NCBI GenBank assembly: GCA_035347995.1
Contig: DAOPQD010000001.1
Location: 78,929 to 142,928, forward strand
Length of the DNA: 64,000 nucleotides
Reading direction: 5' to 3'
Source of the DNA: JAAZNO01 sp012798275
Lineage (GTDB): Bacteria > Chloroflexota > Anaerolineae > B4-G1 > SLSP01
Part shown: piece by piece, positions 52,362 to 60,544 of the stretch
Numbering within the stretch: position 1 is the stretch's first letter
How the letters are laid out: each line of letters begins with the position of its first letter
Made by a program: the position numbers and the translations under genes
Notes under the pieces: generated by a model
Told to the model about the DNA's origin: nothing
Databases searched by the model: none
The model's input: only the letters and a program-made list of their open reading frames with translations

Positions 52362-54212
52362 TTAACGTTTCTGTGGTTTGGGCCACAGGGCGCGTTGAAT
52401 GCGGATTAACGTTTCTGACAGTCTGGGCATGACGGCGGCATATTCGGCGCCCTTGAGGTCGCCCATGGCCTGCGCTTCGAGCAATAGCCCACCGACTTCT
52501 TCGATGCGCTGCCGCACGTACCCTTCGCGTATCCAGAGGATGGTGCGCAGCAAATCGCGCAGCCAGTCTTCCACCGATTCTTCCGGCAACGGCGTTTGCG
52601 TCCATTCCCTGACGCGCGCTGCGAGCTCCGGCGGCAGCAGGTCTTCCCATTCCAGAACGGGGTTGGCCATGAATTCCAGCAGCGCCAGCCAAAGCAGGCG
52701 TCCCTCAGCGGTAAAGTCGTCATCCCCGAGCGGCTCGAGCTCCAGGCTGACCAATTCCATGTCCACGCGCTCCAGCAGCGCCGGATAGGCCAGCAGGGTG
52801 CGCAAGGCGTGCATCTCCCGATCCTGGGGGTGTTCGCGCTCGTTGCGGGTCTGCTCCCGTCGCACCGCCTCGACGCGCTCGCGCACGCGCAGCTGCTCCA
52901 GCAACATGCGCGCGTCCAAGCCGAGCCGCAGCGCGATTTCCTGGGTGTAGCCTTCCCGTTCGATGGGATTGGAGATGTCGCGCAGCAGCGGCAGCATCGC
53001 CTCCACGATGCGGGCTTTGGCCTTAGGCTCATCCTTGTTTTCCTGTTCCAGCAGGTGCGCAAAAACGAAGCGCACTACCGGCTGGGCCTCCTGCAGGAGC
53101 TGTTCCCAGCGCCGGGGATCCCGCAAGATCAGCTCGTCGGGGTCAAGCCCGTCGGGAAGGGTCGCTACGCGGATCTCGGCGTTCAGCCGTCCCTCATAAC
53201 CGATCAGCCCCCGCGCGTCGAAAACCGGCTCCCACTCGCGTTCCAGGCTCTGGCGTGCGGTCTCCAGGCCTCGCAGCGTGGCGTTGATGCCGGCGGCGTC
53301 GGGATCGAGGGCCATGATGAAGCGCCGGGTGAGCCGGTGCAGCTGCTTGAGGTGCGCTTCGGTGAGGGCCGTGCCCATCGGCGCGACGACGTTGCGATAG
53401 CCTTCCTGATGGGAGATCATCACGTCCATGTAGCCCTCGACGATGACCGCGGCGTCGGCCTCGCGGATCGCCTGGCCGGCGCGATCGAAGCCGAACAGCA
53501 CCTGGCTTTTATCGAAGAGGGGCGTCTGCGGCGAGTTCATGTATTTGGGCTCGTCCTCGGGATTGAGCACCCGTCCCCCAAAGGCGATGACCCGTCCCCG
53601 ACGGTCGCGGATGGGGATCATCAGCCGGTCGCGGAAACGGTCGTAGGTGCCGCCCTCCTCCCGTTCCACCAACAGCCCGGCTTTGACGAGGTCTTCGAGG
53701 GTAAAGCCCTGCCCCAACAGGTGTGTGCGCAACGCGTCCCAGGAACGCAGGCTGTAGCCCAGCTGGAAGACCTCCATGGTTTCGTCCTTGAAACCGCGCC
53801 GTTGTAGATAGGCTCTCGCATGAGCCGCCTGGGGCGCTGAGCGCAGCAGCTGGTGGTAATAGTCCGCCGCGGCCTGATGGAGGGCGAGGAGCCGGTCAGC
53901 CTCGGCGCCGGCCTGCACCTGTGAGGGGGTGAGCGGGCGCACTTCGACGCCGGCGAGCCGTCCCAATTCCTCCAGGGCGCCGCGGAAGTCCAGTCCCTGG
54001 GTCTCCATGACGAACGTGAAGATGTCGCCGCCGCGATTGCAGCCAAAACACTGCCAGCGTTGACTGTCGGGGAAGACGTAGAACGATGGCGTCTTCTCGC
54101 TGTGGAAGGGACAGAGACCGCGCAGGTTGCGGCCGGCGCGCTGCAACGGCACCGTGCGACCAATGATCTCCGCCACATCCAGGCGGTCTTTGATCTGATC
54201 AATCACGCTCAT
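52362..54212 (-). CDS. dnaG: DNA primase
   Basis: A 616-residue primase making RNA primers for replication. Zinc-binding domain: GLCPFHSEKTPSF and WQCFGCNRGGDIF (residues 32-66, C-H-C-C). TOPRIM/RNA polymerase core from about residue 120: DRLMIPIRDRRGRVIAFGGR, AVIVEGYMDVMISHQEGY near residue 255 (acidic catalytic residues), IMALDPDAAGINA near residue 300. A helical C-terminal domain (about 430-616) would bind the replicative helicase. The predicted promoter puts the transcription start within about 2 nt of the ATG, so the message may be leaderless. It is co-transcribed with rpoD. Confidence 0.95.
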   Translation of the reverse strand: MSVIDQIKDRLDVAEIIGRTVPLQRAGRNLRGLCPFHSEKTPSFYVFPDSQRWQCFGCNRGGDIFTFVMETQGLDFRGALEELGRLAGVEVRPLTPSQVQAGAEADRLLALHQAAADYYHQLLRSAPQAAHARAYLQRRGFKDETMEVFQLGYSLRSWDALRTHLLGQGFTLEDLVKAGLLVEREEGGTYDRFRDRLMIPIRDRRGRVIAFGGRVLNPEDEPKYMNSPQTPLFDKSQVLFGFDRAGQAIREADAAVIVEGYMDVMISHQEGYRNVVAPMGTALTEAHLKQLHRLTRRFIMALDPDAAGINATLRGLETARQSLEREWEPVFDARGLIGYEGRLNAEIRVATLPDGLDPDELILRDPRRWEQLLQEAQPVVRFVFAHLLEQENKDEPKAKARIVEAMLPLLRDISNPIEREGYTQEIALRLGLDARMLLEQLRVRERVEAVRREQTRNEREHPQDREMHALRTLLAYPALLERVDMELVSLELEPLGDDDFTAEGRLLWLALLEFMANPVLEWEDLLPPELAARVREWTQTPLPEESVEDWLRDLLRTILWIREGYVRQRIEEVGGLLLEAQAMGDLKGAEYAAVMPRLSETLIRIQRALWPKPQKR

Positions 54213-54220
54213 GGGGTTCT

Positions 54221-54248
54221 ATTGTACTCTGGCAGAATTGAATGGCAA
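54221..54248 (-). promoter_or_regulatory. promoter of dnaG-rpoD, predicting a nearly leaderless mRNA
   Basis: Minus strand TTGCCA (54248-54243), a 16-bp spacer and TACAAT (54226-54221); only 8 bases separate the -10 box from the dnaG ATG at 54212. Confidence 0.6.
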
Positions 54249-54261
54249 GGTTGGCCAGGGC

Positions 54262-54552
54262 TCATCGCAATTCGACGTTCCAGCCGGCGACTTCGAGGTC
54301 GCGGTATTCTTCCTCGATCCAGTGGACGACGTTTTCGAGGACGGCATAGACGTGCCCGCTGTCGTTGGCGACGGTGACGACGGCGATGCCGGCGGATTGC
54401 CAGCGGTCTTGATGCTCGACTTCGGCGGCGGCCACCTCAAAGCGACGGCGTAGTTGAGTGAGCAACGGCTTGAGCTGTCCGCGCTTCTCTTTGAGGGAGC
54501 TCACGCCGGGCAAATAGAGCTGGATAGTACAGGCGCCGATGATCATGGGCAT
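54262..54552 (-). CDS. DUF503 (YlxP-like) protein
   Basis: A 96-residue cytosolic protein of the DUF503 family: IIGACTIQLYLPGVSSLKEKRGQLKPLLTQLRRRFEVAAAEV, then WQSAGIAVVTVANDSGHVYAVLENVVHWIEE. In Bacillus the homologue YlxP lies in the nusA-infB-rbfA region; here it precedes dnaG on the same strand with 50 bp between. Function unknown. The start may be the first or third codon (MPM), and neither has a clear Shine-Dalgarno. Confidence 0.85.
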   Translation of the reverse strand: MPMIIGACTIQLYLPGVSSLKEKRGQLKPLLTQLRRRFEVAAAEVEHQDRWQSAGIAVVTVANDSGHVYAVLENVVHWIEEEYRDLEVAGWNVELR

Positions 54553-54607
54553 CTTTTTGCGCGTGGCGCAGTAAGGCGCCGGGACCCTTGCAATAATAGC
54601 GAAAAGT

Positions 54608-54647
54608 GAAAAAGTGAAAAAGCGAATCAGCGAATCTCAGAATCACT
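54608..54647. repeat. 8-bp tandem array, GAATCAGC family, five units
   Basis: Units: GAAAAAGT, GAAAAAGC, GAATCAGC, GAATCTCA, GAATCACT. Same family and number of units as 26715-26754, in the 315-bp gap between DUF503 and ppa. Confidence 0.7.
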
Positions 54648-54691
54648 TGCGTGGCAAGGGTAACGCGAACTTCAGGCCGTTCTCAGACTGC

Positions 54692-54780
54692 CCTGGAATG
54701 AATTCTGGGGCTGCTACGCCCCCCAACAACGCGCTTCAGCGCGGGTAGCTCCTGCCAGGTTGCGGATTCCATCCCCAGCC
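54692..54780 (-). repeat. inverted copy of the hairpin/109-bp repeat family
   Basis: On the minus strand: GGCTGGGGATGGAATCC, CCGCGCTGAAGCGCG, then GGCGTAGCAGCCCC, in the order of the copy at 16872-16960 but lacking its tail. It lies between ppa and DUF503, and a short GTGAGTC-type heptamer run precedes it (about 54795-54830). Confidence 0.75.
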
Positions 54781-54867
54781 AAACCCACGAGCCGTCGCGG
54801 CTTCTGCTTACGACTCACATTTTCATTCCCGGCGATGCGCCGAAGGAACAGGTCGTCTCGTCGGGGA

Positions 54868-55410
54868 TTACCGGCTCGTGCGCAGGTATTTGGCGTAGAG
54901 ATCCAGCGCGCGTTCGATTTCCGCCAGCGCCATCTCGCGCCCTTCCCATTTGAGTACTTTGACCCCGATGTGTTGCAGATCTTTGTACACCGAGAAGAAG
55001 TGGGCAACCTCTTCCAGAAAATGGGGGGGCACGTCCTCCAGTTCCTGGTAACCATCGAAGAGCGGATCGGTAGCGGGGACGGCGAGGATTTTGTCGTCGG
55101 CGAGGCCGCGATCCAACATGCGGAAGATCCCCAAGGGGCGCGCCTCGATGACGCAACCGGGAAACGTCGGCTCGTTGGTCATCACGATGATGTCGAGCGG
55201 GTCGCCGTCGTCGTAGTGCGTGCGAGGGATGAAGCCATAGTCCCCCGGATAATGAAGCGAGGAATACAGCACGCGATCCAGTTTGATGAACCCGCCGTTT
55301 TTATCGTACTCGAATTTGTTCCGCGAACGCTTAGGAACTTCTACGACCACATAGACGACGTCGAGCTCGGCGGTCGGTCCGGGAGGTAATTCGTGCCACA
55401 GATTTGTCAT
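54868..55410 (-). CDS. ppa: inorganic pyrophosphatase (family I)
   Basis: A 180-residue soluble enzyme hydrolysing pyrophosphate to phosphate. Active-site stretches: VVVEVPKRSRNKFEYDK near residue 21, LYSSLHYPGDYGFIPRTHYDDGDPLDIIVM near residues 49-78 with the DGDPLD signature, and the later DDKILAVPATDP with Asp residues that complete metal binding. Length is normal. ATG 55410 follows GAGGACAGC; the longer frame upstream is a shadow of the nuclease gene. Confidence 0.96.
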   Translation of the reverse strand: MTNLWHELPPGPTAELDVVYVVVEVPKRSRNKFEYDKNGGFIKLDRVLYSSLHYPGDYGFIPRTHYDDGDPLDIIVMTNEPTFPGCVIEARPLGIFRMLDRGLADDKILAVPATDPLFDGYQELEDVPPHFLEEVAHFFSVYKDLQHIGVKVLKWEGREMALAEIERALDLYAKYLRTSR

Positions 55411-55486
55411 GCTGTCCTCCTGAAAGATCTTGTGCGATGTAAGAGCTGTCTTGCCGCGAGTCCAGGGCTTGCGGTGTCTGCCCGCC

Positions 55487-56884
55487 TTATAGTTTGACGG
55501 TCTCACCCTGGATAGGAATGGCGATGCGCTGATAGCCCAGCGCGCGCAGGCCCTCGCCCAGCGCCTGCGCGGGGAGAGGATCGCCGTGGACGACGAACGC
55601 GCCGCGGGTGACGGCGCTTTGCGGTTTCGCCCAGTCGAGCAGATTCTGCCGGTCGGCGTGAGCGCTGTAGCCGTAGGCGAGGCGAACCTCCGCCCGCAGG
55701 GGAAACTCCTCGCCAAAAATGCGCACGACCGGCTCGCGCTCGGCGATGCGTCGCCCTAGCGTATTGGGCGCCTGCCAGCCGGTAATCAGCACCATGTTGT
55801 TGGGATCGGTGATCGCGTGCTTGAGGTGATGCTGCACCCGCCCTGCCTCGGCCATCCCCGATGCGCTGATGATGACCATCGGATTGGGCGCGGTGTTCAG
55901 GGCCTTGGATTCCTCTACCTCATGGATGTATTTGAGCTGCCGGAATCCCAGTGGATCGGTGATTTCGATGGCCTGGATCAACCGGCGCGTCTCCTGGTCG
56001 TAGCATTCGGGGTGCTGACGGAAAACTTCGGTCACGTTGACGGCGAGGGGGCTATCTACGTAGATCGGGACGTCGGGAATCTGGCCTTGCAGGTGCAGTT
56101 CATGCAGCGCGTAGATGATTTCTTGGGTCCGTCCGACCGCGAAAGCCGGAATGATGATGCGTCCGTTGCGCCGGACAATCTGGGTGATGGCGTCCGCCAG
56201 CATGGCCCGGGCGTCCTCGATGGGGGGATGTTCGCGGTCGCCGTAGGTGCTCTCGAGCATCAGATAATCGGTGGGCGGCATGGGCGTTGGATCGCGCACG
56301 ATCGCCAGCCCCGGCTGCCCCAGGTCGCCGCTGAACAAGAGTCGCACGGGGCGGCCATGCTCCTTGCTTTCCAGGAGCACCATCGCGGAGCCGAGGATGT
56401 GGCCGGCGTCGAAGAAGGTGAGACGCACATCGCGCGCGATTTCCAGCGTGTGATTGTAGCCTACTCCCACCATCCCCTGTAGCGAGAACAGGGCATCCTC
56501 TTCGGTGTAGAGCGGCTCGACCGGCGGTTCCCCCTTCCGCGCCCGTTTCTTGTTGACATACGCCACATCGGCCTCCTGAATCCGCCCCGAATCGGGCAGC
56601 ATCGAGGCGCACAGGTCACGGGTGGCGTGGGTGGTGTAAATCGGCGCCGTGCACCCCTGCAGCACGAGATTGGGCAGGTTGCCCGAGTGGTCAATGTGTG
56701 CGTGGGACAGGACGACCGCGTCTATGCGGCGCGGGTCGAAGTCAAAATGGCGATTGCGCTCATAGGATTCCTGGCGTTTGCCCTGGAAAAGGCCACATTC
56801 CAGCAGAATGTGGACGCGATTGGTACGGATCAGATACGAGGAACCGGTGACAGTTCCCACGCCGCCGAGGAAGGTGATTTTCAT
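55487..56884 (-). CDS. metallo-beta-lactamase-fold RNA nuclease (beta-CASP)
   Basis: A 465-residue cytosolic enzyme. The N-terminal MBL core begins MKITFLGGVGTVTGSSYLI and has HAHIDHSGNLP near residue 57 (zinc ligands). DAGHILGSAMVLLE near residue 160 and LMLESTYGDREHP near residue 205 follow. The beta-CASP cap holds IIPAFAVGRTQEIIYAL near residue 240. IISASGMAEAGRVQHHL near residue 340 and VHGDPLPAQALGEGL near the C-terminus complete the active site. This matches the YsaA/CPSF-like RNA metallohydrolase group acting on RNA 3' processing or decay. ATG 56884 overlaps the end of the rnd gene by four bases (ATGA). Cellular target not known. Confidence 0.92.
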   Translation of the reverse strand: MKITFLGGVGTVTGSSYLIRTNRVHILLECGLFQGKRQESYERNRHFDFDPRRIDAVVLSHAHIDHSGNLPNLVLQGCTAPIYTTHATRDLCASMLPDSGRIQEADVAYVNKKRARKGEPPVEPLYTEEDALFSLQGMVGVGYNHTLEIARDVRLTFFDAGHILGSAMVLLESKEHGRPVRLLFSGDLGQPGLAIVRDPTPMPPTDYLMLESTYGDREHPPIEDARAMLADAITQIVRRNGRIIIPAFAVGRTQEIIYALHELHLQGQIPDVPIYVDSPLAVNVTEVFRQHPECYDQETRRLIQAIEITDPLGFRQLKYIHEVEESKALNTAPNPMVIISASGMAEAGRVQHHLKHAITDPNNMVLITGWQAPNTLGRRIAEREPVVRIFGEEFPLRAEVRLAYGYSAHADRQNLLDWAKPQSAVTRGAFVVHGDPLPAQALGEGLRALGYQRIAIPIQGETVKL

Positions 56885-58095
56885 GGACGGTCTCCCTTCT
56901 GCAGTTGCGTTGCTTGAACGGTATCTTGCCGACACGGTGAGCTCTCTGCCCCATGCAGCAGGCCCAACAGGTCGGCCCCGTAGGTTTTCTGCCGCCACTG
57001 ACCGATGCCGGGGATGTGGAGCAAATCCTCCAGCCGTTGGGGGGGATTCCATGCCAGCGCCCACAGGGCAGCGTTGGGCAGGATGACGTCAGAATCAACC
57101 CCGCGGCACAGTGCGACTTCCCGCCGCCAGCTGCGCAGGGTCTGATAGCGTTCGAGCACGGCCTCGGGGGGCCGCTCCTCCTCGCCGGGGAATCGCGGCA
57201 AGCTATCGGCGCGCCCGTTGAGCACGCTGAGCAGCTCGCGCCCGAAGCGGCGAAGTTGGCCGGGACTGAGTCCCGCCGTGCCGAGCTCTTCCGGCGTGTG
57301 CGGCTGGACTTGCGCCAGATGCACCAGCTGCGCATCGCTCGCCACCTTGACGGGAGGTCGGTCCAGGCGTTCCGCCGTGCGTTCCCGCCACAGGTGCAGC
57401 TGATAGAGCTGTTTTTTCTCCGCCAGGTTGAGGTCGTGCATCCCCTTGATGCGCCAGAACGTGGTCTCCGAATTGGCCTCTGTCAGCAGGCTGACGTGTT
57501 GGCTCAGGTACGCGAAGATTTCCTGCGCCTCCTCCCAACGTCCCCCCGCCTGCAATTCGGCGGCCTGGAGGTCGCGTAATCTCAATAGATATTGCGTGTC
57601 CGTACGCGCGTAGGAAATCGCTTTGGGATCGAGCGGTCGCGTCCCCCAGTTGTAGCGTTGATATTTCTTGTTCGGCGGCACACCGAAATACTGTTCCATG
57701 AGCCGTCCCAACCCTACGGCGGGCCACCCCAGAATTCGGCCGGCCCACATGGTGTCGAACAGATTCCGACAGCTGAAGCCGAAATCGCGTTGCAGCACGG
57801 CCAGGTCGTTTTCTGCGGCGTGGAACACTTTCTCGATCTCCGGCGCGGCGAAGACCGGCCCGAGCGGGCTGAGATCATCGAGCGCCAGGGGATCCACCAA
57901 AAAATCGTCGTCAGGAATGGAGAACTGGATCAGGCACACGCGCTCGTGGTAGGCGAAGAGGCTGTTGGATTCGGTATCCACGGCGATGCGGGGTGACCGC
58001 TGGAGGCGTGCTGCCAGCTCTTCCAGAGCCGCGGGTGAGGTCACCAGGATGGGCGGTTTCGACTGTTCCAAATTGGGCTTAATGGGCTCTTGCAT
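56881..58095 (-). CDS. rnd: ribonuclease D
   Basis: A 404-residue DEDD-type 3'-5' exoribonuclease. Exo motifs: VDTESNSLFAYHERVCLIQFS (Exo I, DxE) near residue 39, HAAENDLAVLQRDFG (Exo II) near residue 90, and ISYARTDTQYLLRL (Exo III, Y-x3-D) near residue 160. One or two HRDC domains follow (about 215-290 and 325-395, with LEDLLHIPGIGQWRQKTYGADLL), the usual layout. It trims the 3' ends of tRNA and other stable RNAs. Start ATG 58095. It is translationally coupled to the beta-CASP nuclease, making a two-gene RNA-processing unit. Confidence 0.93.
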   Translation of the reverse strand: MQEPIKPNLEQSKPPILVTSPAALEELAARLQRSPRIAVDTESNSLFAYHERVCLIQFSIPDDDFLVDPLALDDLSPLGPVFAAPEIEKVFHAAENDLAVLQRDFGFSCRNLFDTMWAGRILGWPAVGLGRLMEQYFGVPPNKKYQRYNWGTRPLDPKAISYARTDTQYLLRLRDLQAAELQAGGRWEEAQEIFAYLSQHVSLLTEANSETTFWRIKGMHDLNLAEKKQLYQLHLWRERTAERLDRPPVKVASDAQLVHLAQVQPHTPEELGTAGLSPGQLRRFGRELLSVLNGRADSLPRFPGEEERPPEAVLERYQTLRSWRREVALCRGVDSDVILPNAALWALAWNPPQRLEDLLHIPGIGQWRQKTYGADLLGLLHGAESSPCRQDTVQATQLQKGDRP

Positions 58096-58104
58096 GGTGT
58101 CGCC

Positions 58105-58132
58105 ATTATCATCTCGTGGTGTAGATTGTCAA
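58105..58132 (-). promoter_or_regulatory. promoter of rnd, nearly leaderless
   Basis: Minus strand TTGACA (58132-58127), a 16-bp spacer and GATAAT (58110-58105). The rnd ATG begins 10 bp after the -10 box, leaving a leader of only about 3 nt. Confidence 0.65.
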
Positions 58133-58165
58133 ACTCCTGGCCAAACATCGCACGAAAAGGCGGGT

Positions 58166-58194
58166 TTGCAAGTTCACCGAATCGCTGTTACAAT
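58166..58194 (+). promoter_or_regulatory. promoter of the metallopeptidase gene, predicting a leaderless mRNA
   Basis: TTGCAA (58166-58171), a 17-bp spacer and TACAAT (58189-58194). Initiation 7 bp downstream coincides with the ATG at 58201. No Shine-Dalgarno is present. Confidence 0.62.
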
Positions 58195-58200
58195 CCAGAT

Positions 58201-59997
58201 ATGCCAGGGCATCTTCGTTGGTGGACCATTGCAGTTCTCTTGGGGTGGGCGCTCAGTTTCTCCGCTTGCGCGGTGTTGTCGCCGCTGCTTGCGCCTCTCA
58301 CGCCTGCCGCAGCGCCGACGGGCGCGTTGACCGAACCGCCGGCCACGCCTTCTTCCCCTGCGGTGACCCCGACGGCGACAGCCTTAGCGGCGGACGTCAC
58401 GCCTGTCCGGACGCCGACGGCGACGCCCCTCCCCGGCCCCCGGCTCGATCCGGCCCTCGTGCGGACCTATCCGCTGGGAGCGGCGACGGGCGATTGGATT
58501 TCTTTCGACGTCGAGCCAGTGCTCGCTGCGGGCTATGAAGCGCCCTACACGGTGACCCTCGCCCTGCCGGATGGACAGACGCTTTCCAGTCCGGTATCCT
58601 CTGTGGGATTTGATCGTCAGCCGCGGGCGCGTTTCATCTGGGCCTGGAACACCACGGGCCTGACGGGGACGCAGGCGTTTACGGTGACGCTGATGGCGCC
58701 CTCGGACGCGCCGCTTGCCCTGCCCGGCGCGGACGTGCTGCGGGTAACGCTCCCCTTGCAGGCGCCGGAGACGTTGCTTCCGCCTGAACCGGGCGTGCGC
58801 TGGGACATGCGCGCTACCGAGGGGATTCGCCTGCATTACCTCACGGGGTCGGCGGCGGAGCGCGATCTCGCCACGCTGTTGCCGCTCGCGCAGGGCGCCT
58901 ATGCGGAGGTAGCGGCGCGCTTTGAGGTGACCACGACGACCGCGCTGGATGTCTACATGCTCGATCGCATCCTCGGCCAGGGGGGATACGCCACCAGCGA
59001 TTGGGTCGCGGTCTCGTACACCGATCGGGCCTATGCGCCCTCGGAGCTGACGTTGTTGTTGCGCCATGAGCTGACCCATCGGCTCGACAGCGCCTGGGGC
59101 TGCGACCAACTCCCTTCCATGATCCGCGAGGGCCTGGCGGTATGGGTCGCCGGCGGGCATTACTGGCCCGAATCCCTGCCGCGCAACGCGGCGGCGCTGT
59201 TGCAGACGGGGCCATACGTCCCCTTGCAGCAGCTGCTGGACGATTTTTACCTTCAGCAGCACGAGATCGGCTACCTGGAGGCGGGGGCGCTGCTGGCCTA
59301 CATCGTCGAGGAACGGGGCTGGGAGGGGATGCGGCAGCTGTGCGAGGCCGGCGCTGCGGCGTCGGGCGAGGGGACGCTGCGTTTGGCGAGCGCTTTGACG
59401 GCGTTGGGCCTGCCGCCGCTCCCGGAATTGGAGCGCGACTGGTTGCGATGGCTGCAAGCGCTGCACGTCACGGCGGAGGAGGGCCGGGTGCTGCAGGACG
59501 GCTGGCTGTTGATGGACACCGTGCGGGCGTACCAGAGCCGTTACGATCCCTCCGCGTATTTCCTCACCGGCATTCTCTTCGATCCGGCCTGGGGGGCGGA
59601 GCGCGGCATCACGGCGGATTTCGTCCGACGTCCCCGCGAGGTGCAGGCGATGGCCCTGGAGCTGCTGCTGCAAATGGCGCAGGAGTCGTTGCGGGCTGAC
59701 GCTCCGGCGGAGGCGGAACGCCTGGTGGCGGCGGTGCAGGCCGCCTTGGAACCGACGGCCTCTCCCGCGCCAGAGGTGACGGAGATGGAGGCGCTCGTCG
59801 CTGCGGTGTTGTCTCGCGGCTATGAACCGTATCGCGTGGTGTGTGTGGCCGATGGCGTCGAGGTCGGGCAGCGCGCGCCGGGGTGCGTCGTCTACGCCCT
59901 CGACCGTGCGGATTGGCCCATGAAGCGCGTGTTGTGGGCGGTGCGCGGCGCTGAGGCGGCGAGCTGGTCGGTGGTCGGTCCCCAACTGCCGTATTGA
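58201..59997 (+). CDS. lipoprotein with peptidase MA-like metallopeptidase domain
   Basis: A 598-residue exported protein with a signal peptide ending in a lipobox-like LSFSAC (Cys near residue 22), then a Pro/Thr/Ala-rich low-complexity linker (about 30-85). A beta-rich domain covers about 90-200. The peptidase region (about 220-400) has the zinc motif HELTH in LLRHELTHRLDSAWG near residue 287 and the third ligand Glu in MIREGLAVWVAGG near residue 312, the arrangement of peptidase MA (gluzincin) proteins. The C-terminal helical part has no motif I recognise. Likely a surface-attached protease with unknown substrate. A leaderless promoter is predicted; divergent from rnd. Confidence 0.8.
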   Translation: MPGHLRWWTIAVLLGWALSFSACAVLSPLLAPLTPAAAPTGALTEPPATPSSPAVTPTATALAADVTPVRTPTATPLPGPRLDPALVRTYPLGAATGDWISFDVEPVLAAGYEAPYTVTLALPDGQTLSSPVSSVGFDRQPRARFIWAWNTTGLTGTQAFTVTLMAPSDAPLALPGADVLRVTLPLQAPETLLPPEPGVRWDMRATEGIRLHYLTGSAAERDLATLLPLAQGAYAEVAARFEVTTTTALDVYMLDRILGQGGYATSDWVAVSYTDRAYAPSELTLLLRHELTHRLDSAWGCDQLPSMIREGLAVWVAGGHYWPESLPRNAAALLQTGPYVPLQQLLDDFYLQQHEIGYLEAGALLAYIVEERGWEGMRQLCEAGAAASGEGTLRLASALTALGLPPLPELERDWLRWLQALHVTAEEGRVLQDGWLLMDTVRAYQSRYDPSAYFLTGILFDPAWGAERGITADFVRRPREVQAMALELLLQMAQESLRADAPAEAERLVAAVQAALEPTASPAPEVTEMEALVAAVLSRGYEPYRVVCVADGVEVGQRAPGCVVYALDRADWPMKRVLWAVRGAEAASWSVVGPQLPY

Positions 59998-60022
59998 GTG
60001 GGGCGTTTTTCGGGAGGTGCGG

Positions 60023-60544
60023 ATGCGGGGCTGGCCACGTGAAGGGCTTCCGCCTGTAGTCTGGGGGCCGCTGTTGGCGGTGACGGTGCCTTGGGTGGTG
60101 ACAGGGATCTTGCCGCTGATGCGTGCGGCGCTGGCGCTGGTCGGCGGCGTGTTGCTGCTGGCGGTTGCGGCTCGCTGGCGTCCCGGGGCGCCGTTTTTGC
60201 TCGCGCCAGCGCTGGTGATCGCGATTTACGCCCTGTGGGTGGGATGGGTGGATCCGCGTGCCCTGTTCCCCGCCACGGCATTGCTGGCGCTGGCGTTCGC
60301 CTGCGGCCCTATGACGTTGCCGCGCTGGGGACGGGGAGTGGCGCTGCTGATTGCTTGCGGCCTGCTCGGAGCGGGGGCCGCTCTGGGGCAGCTGCCGTTG
60401 ACGACGTTGCTGGCGCTCCTGCCGCTGCCGCTTTCCGTGCGGGCAGTGCGGCGGGAGGCCTATCGCGCCGATGGTTCGTTGGCCTATGCGGCGACCGCGT
60501 GGTTGTTGTGGGTGGGCTATCTCATTCAGGGGGTCGTGCGGTGA
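60023..60544 (+). CDS. small multi-pass membrane protein of unknown function
   Basis: A 173-residue hydrophobic protein with about six membrane segments from residue 12 to the end. The C-terminal half (PLTTLLALLPLPLSVRAVRRE, then AYAATAWLLWVGYLIQGVV) faintly resembles the end of UbiA/MenA prenyltransferases, but the catalytic Asp motifs of that family are absent, so I do not assign it. The ATG at 60023 has GGGAGG 5 bases upstream and is preferred over GTG 60017. The stop overlaps the GTG start of the next gene (GTGA), so the two are coupled. Confidence 0.6.
   Translation: MRGWPREGLPPVVWGPLLAVTVPWVVTGILPLMRAALALVGGVLLLAVAARWRPGAPFLLAPALVIAIYALWVGWVDPRALFPATALLALAFACGPMTLPRWGRGVALLIACGLLGAGAALGQLPLTTLLALLPLPLSVRAVRREAYRADGSLAYAATAWLLWVGYLIQGVVR

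Noticed and set aside
60023..60544. menA/ubiA prenyltransferase
   Set aside because: Only a faint C-terminal likeness; both Asp-rich catalytic motifs are missing and the protein is little over half the usual length.
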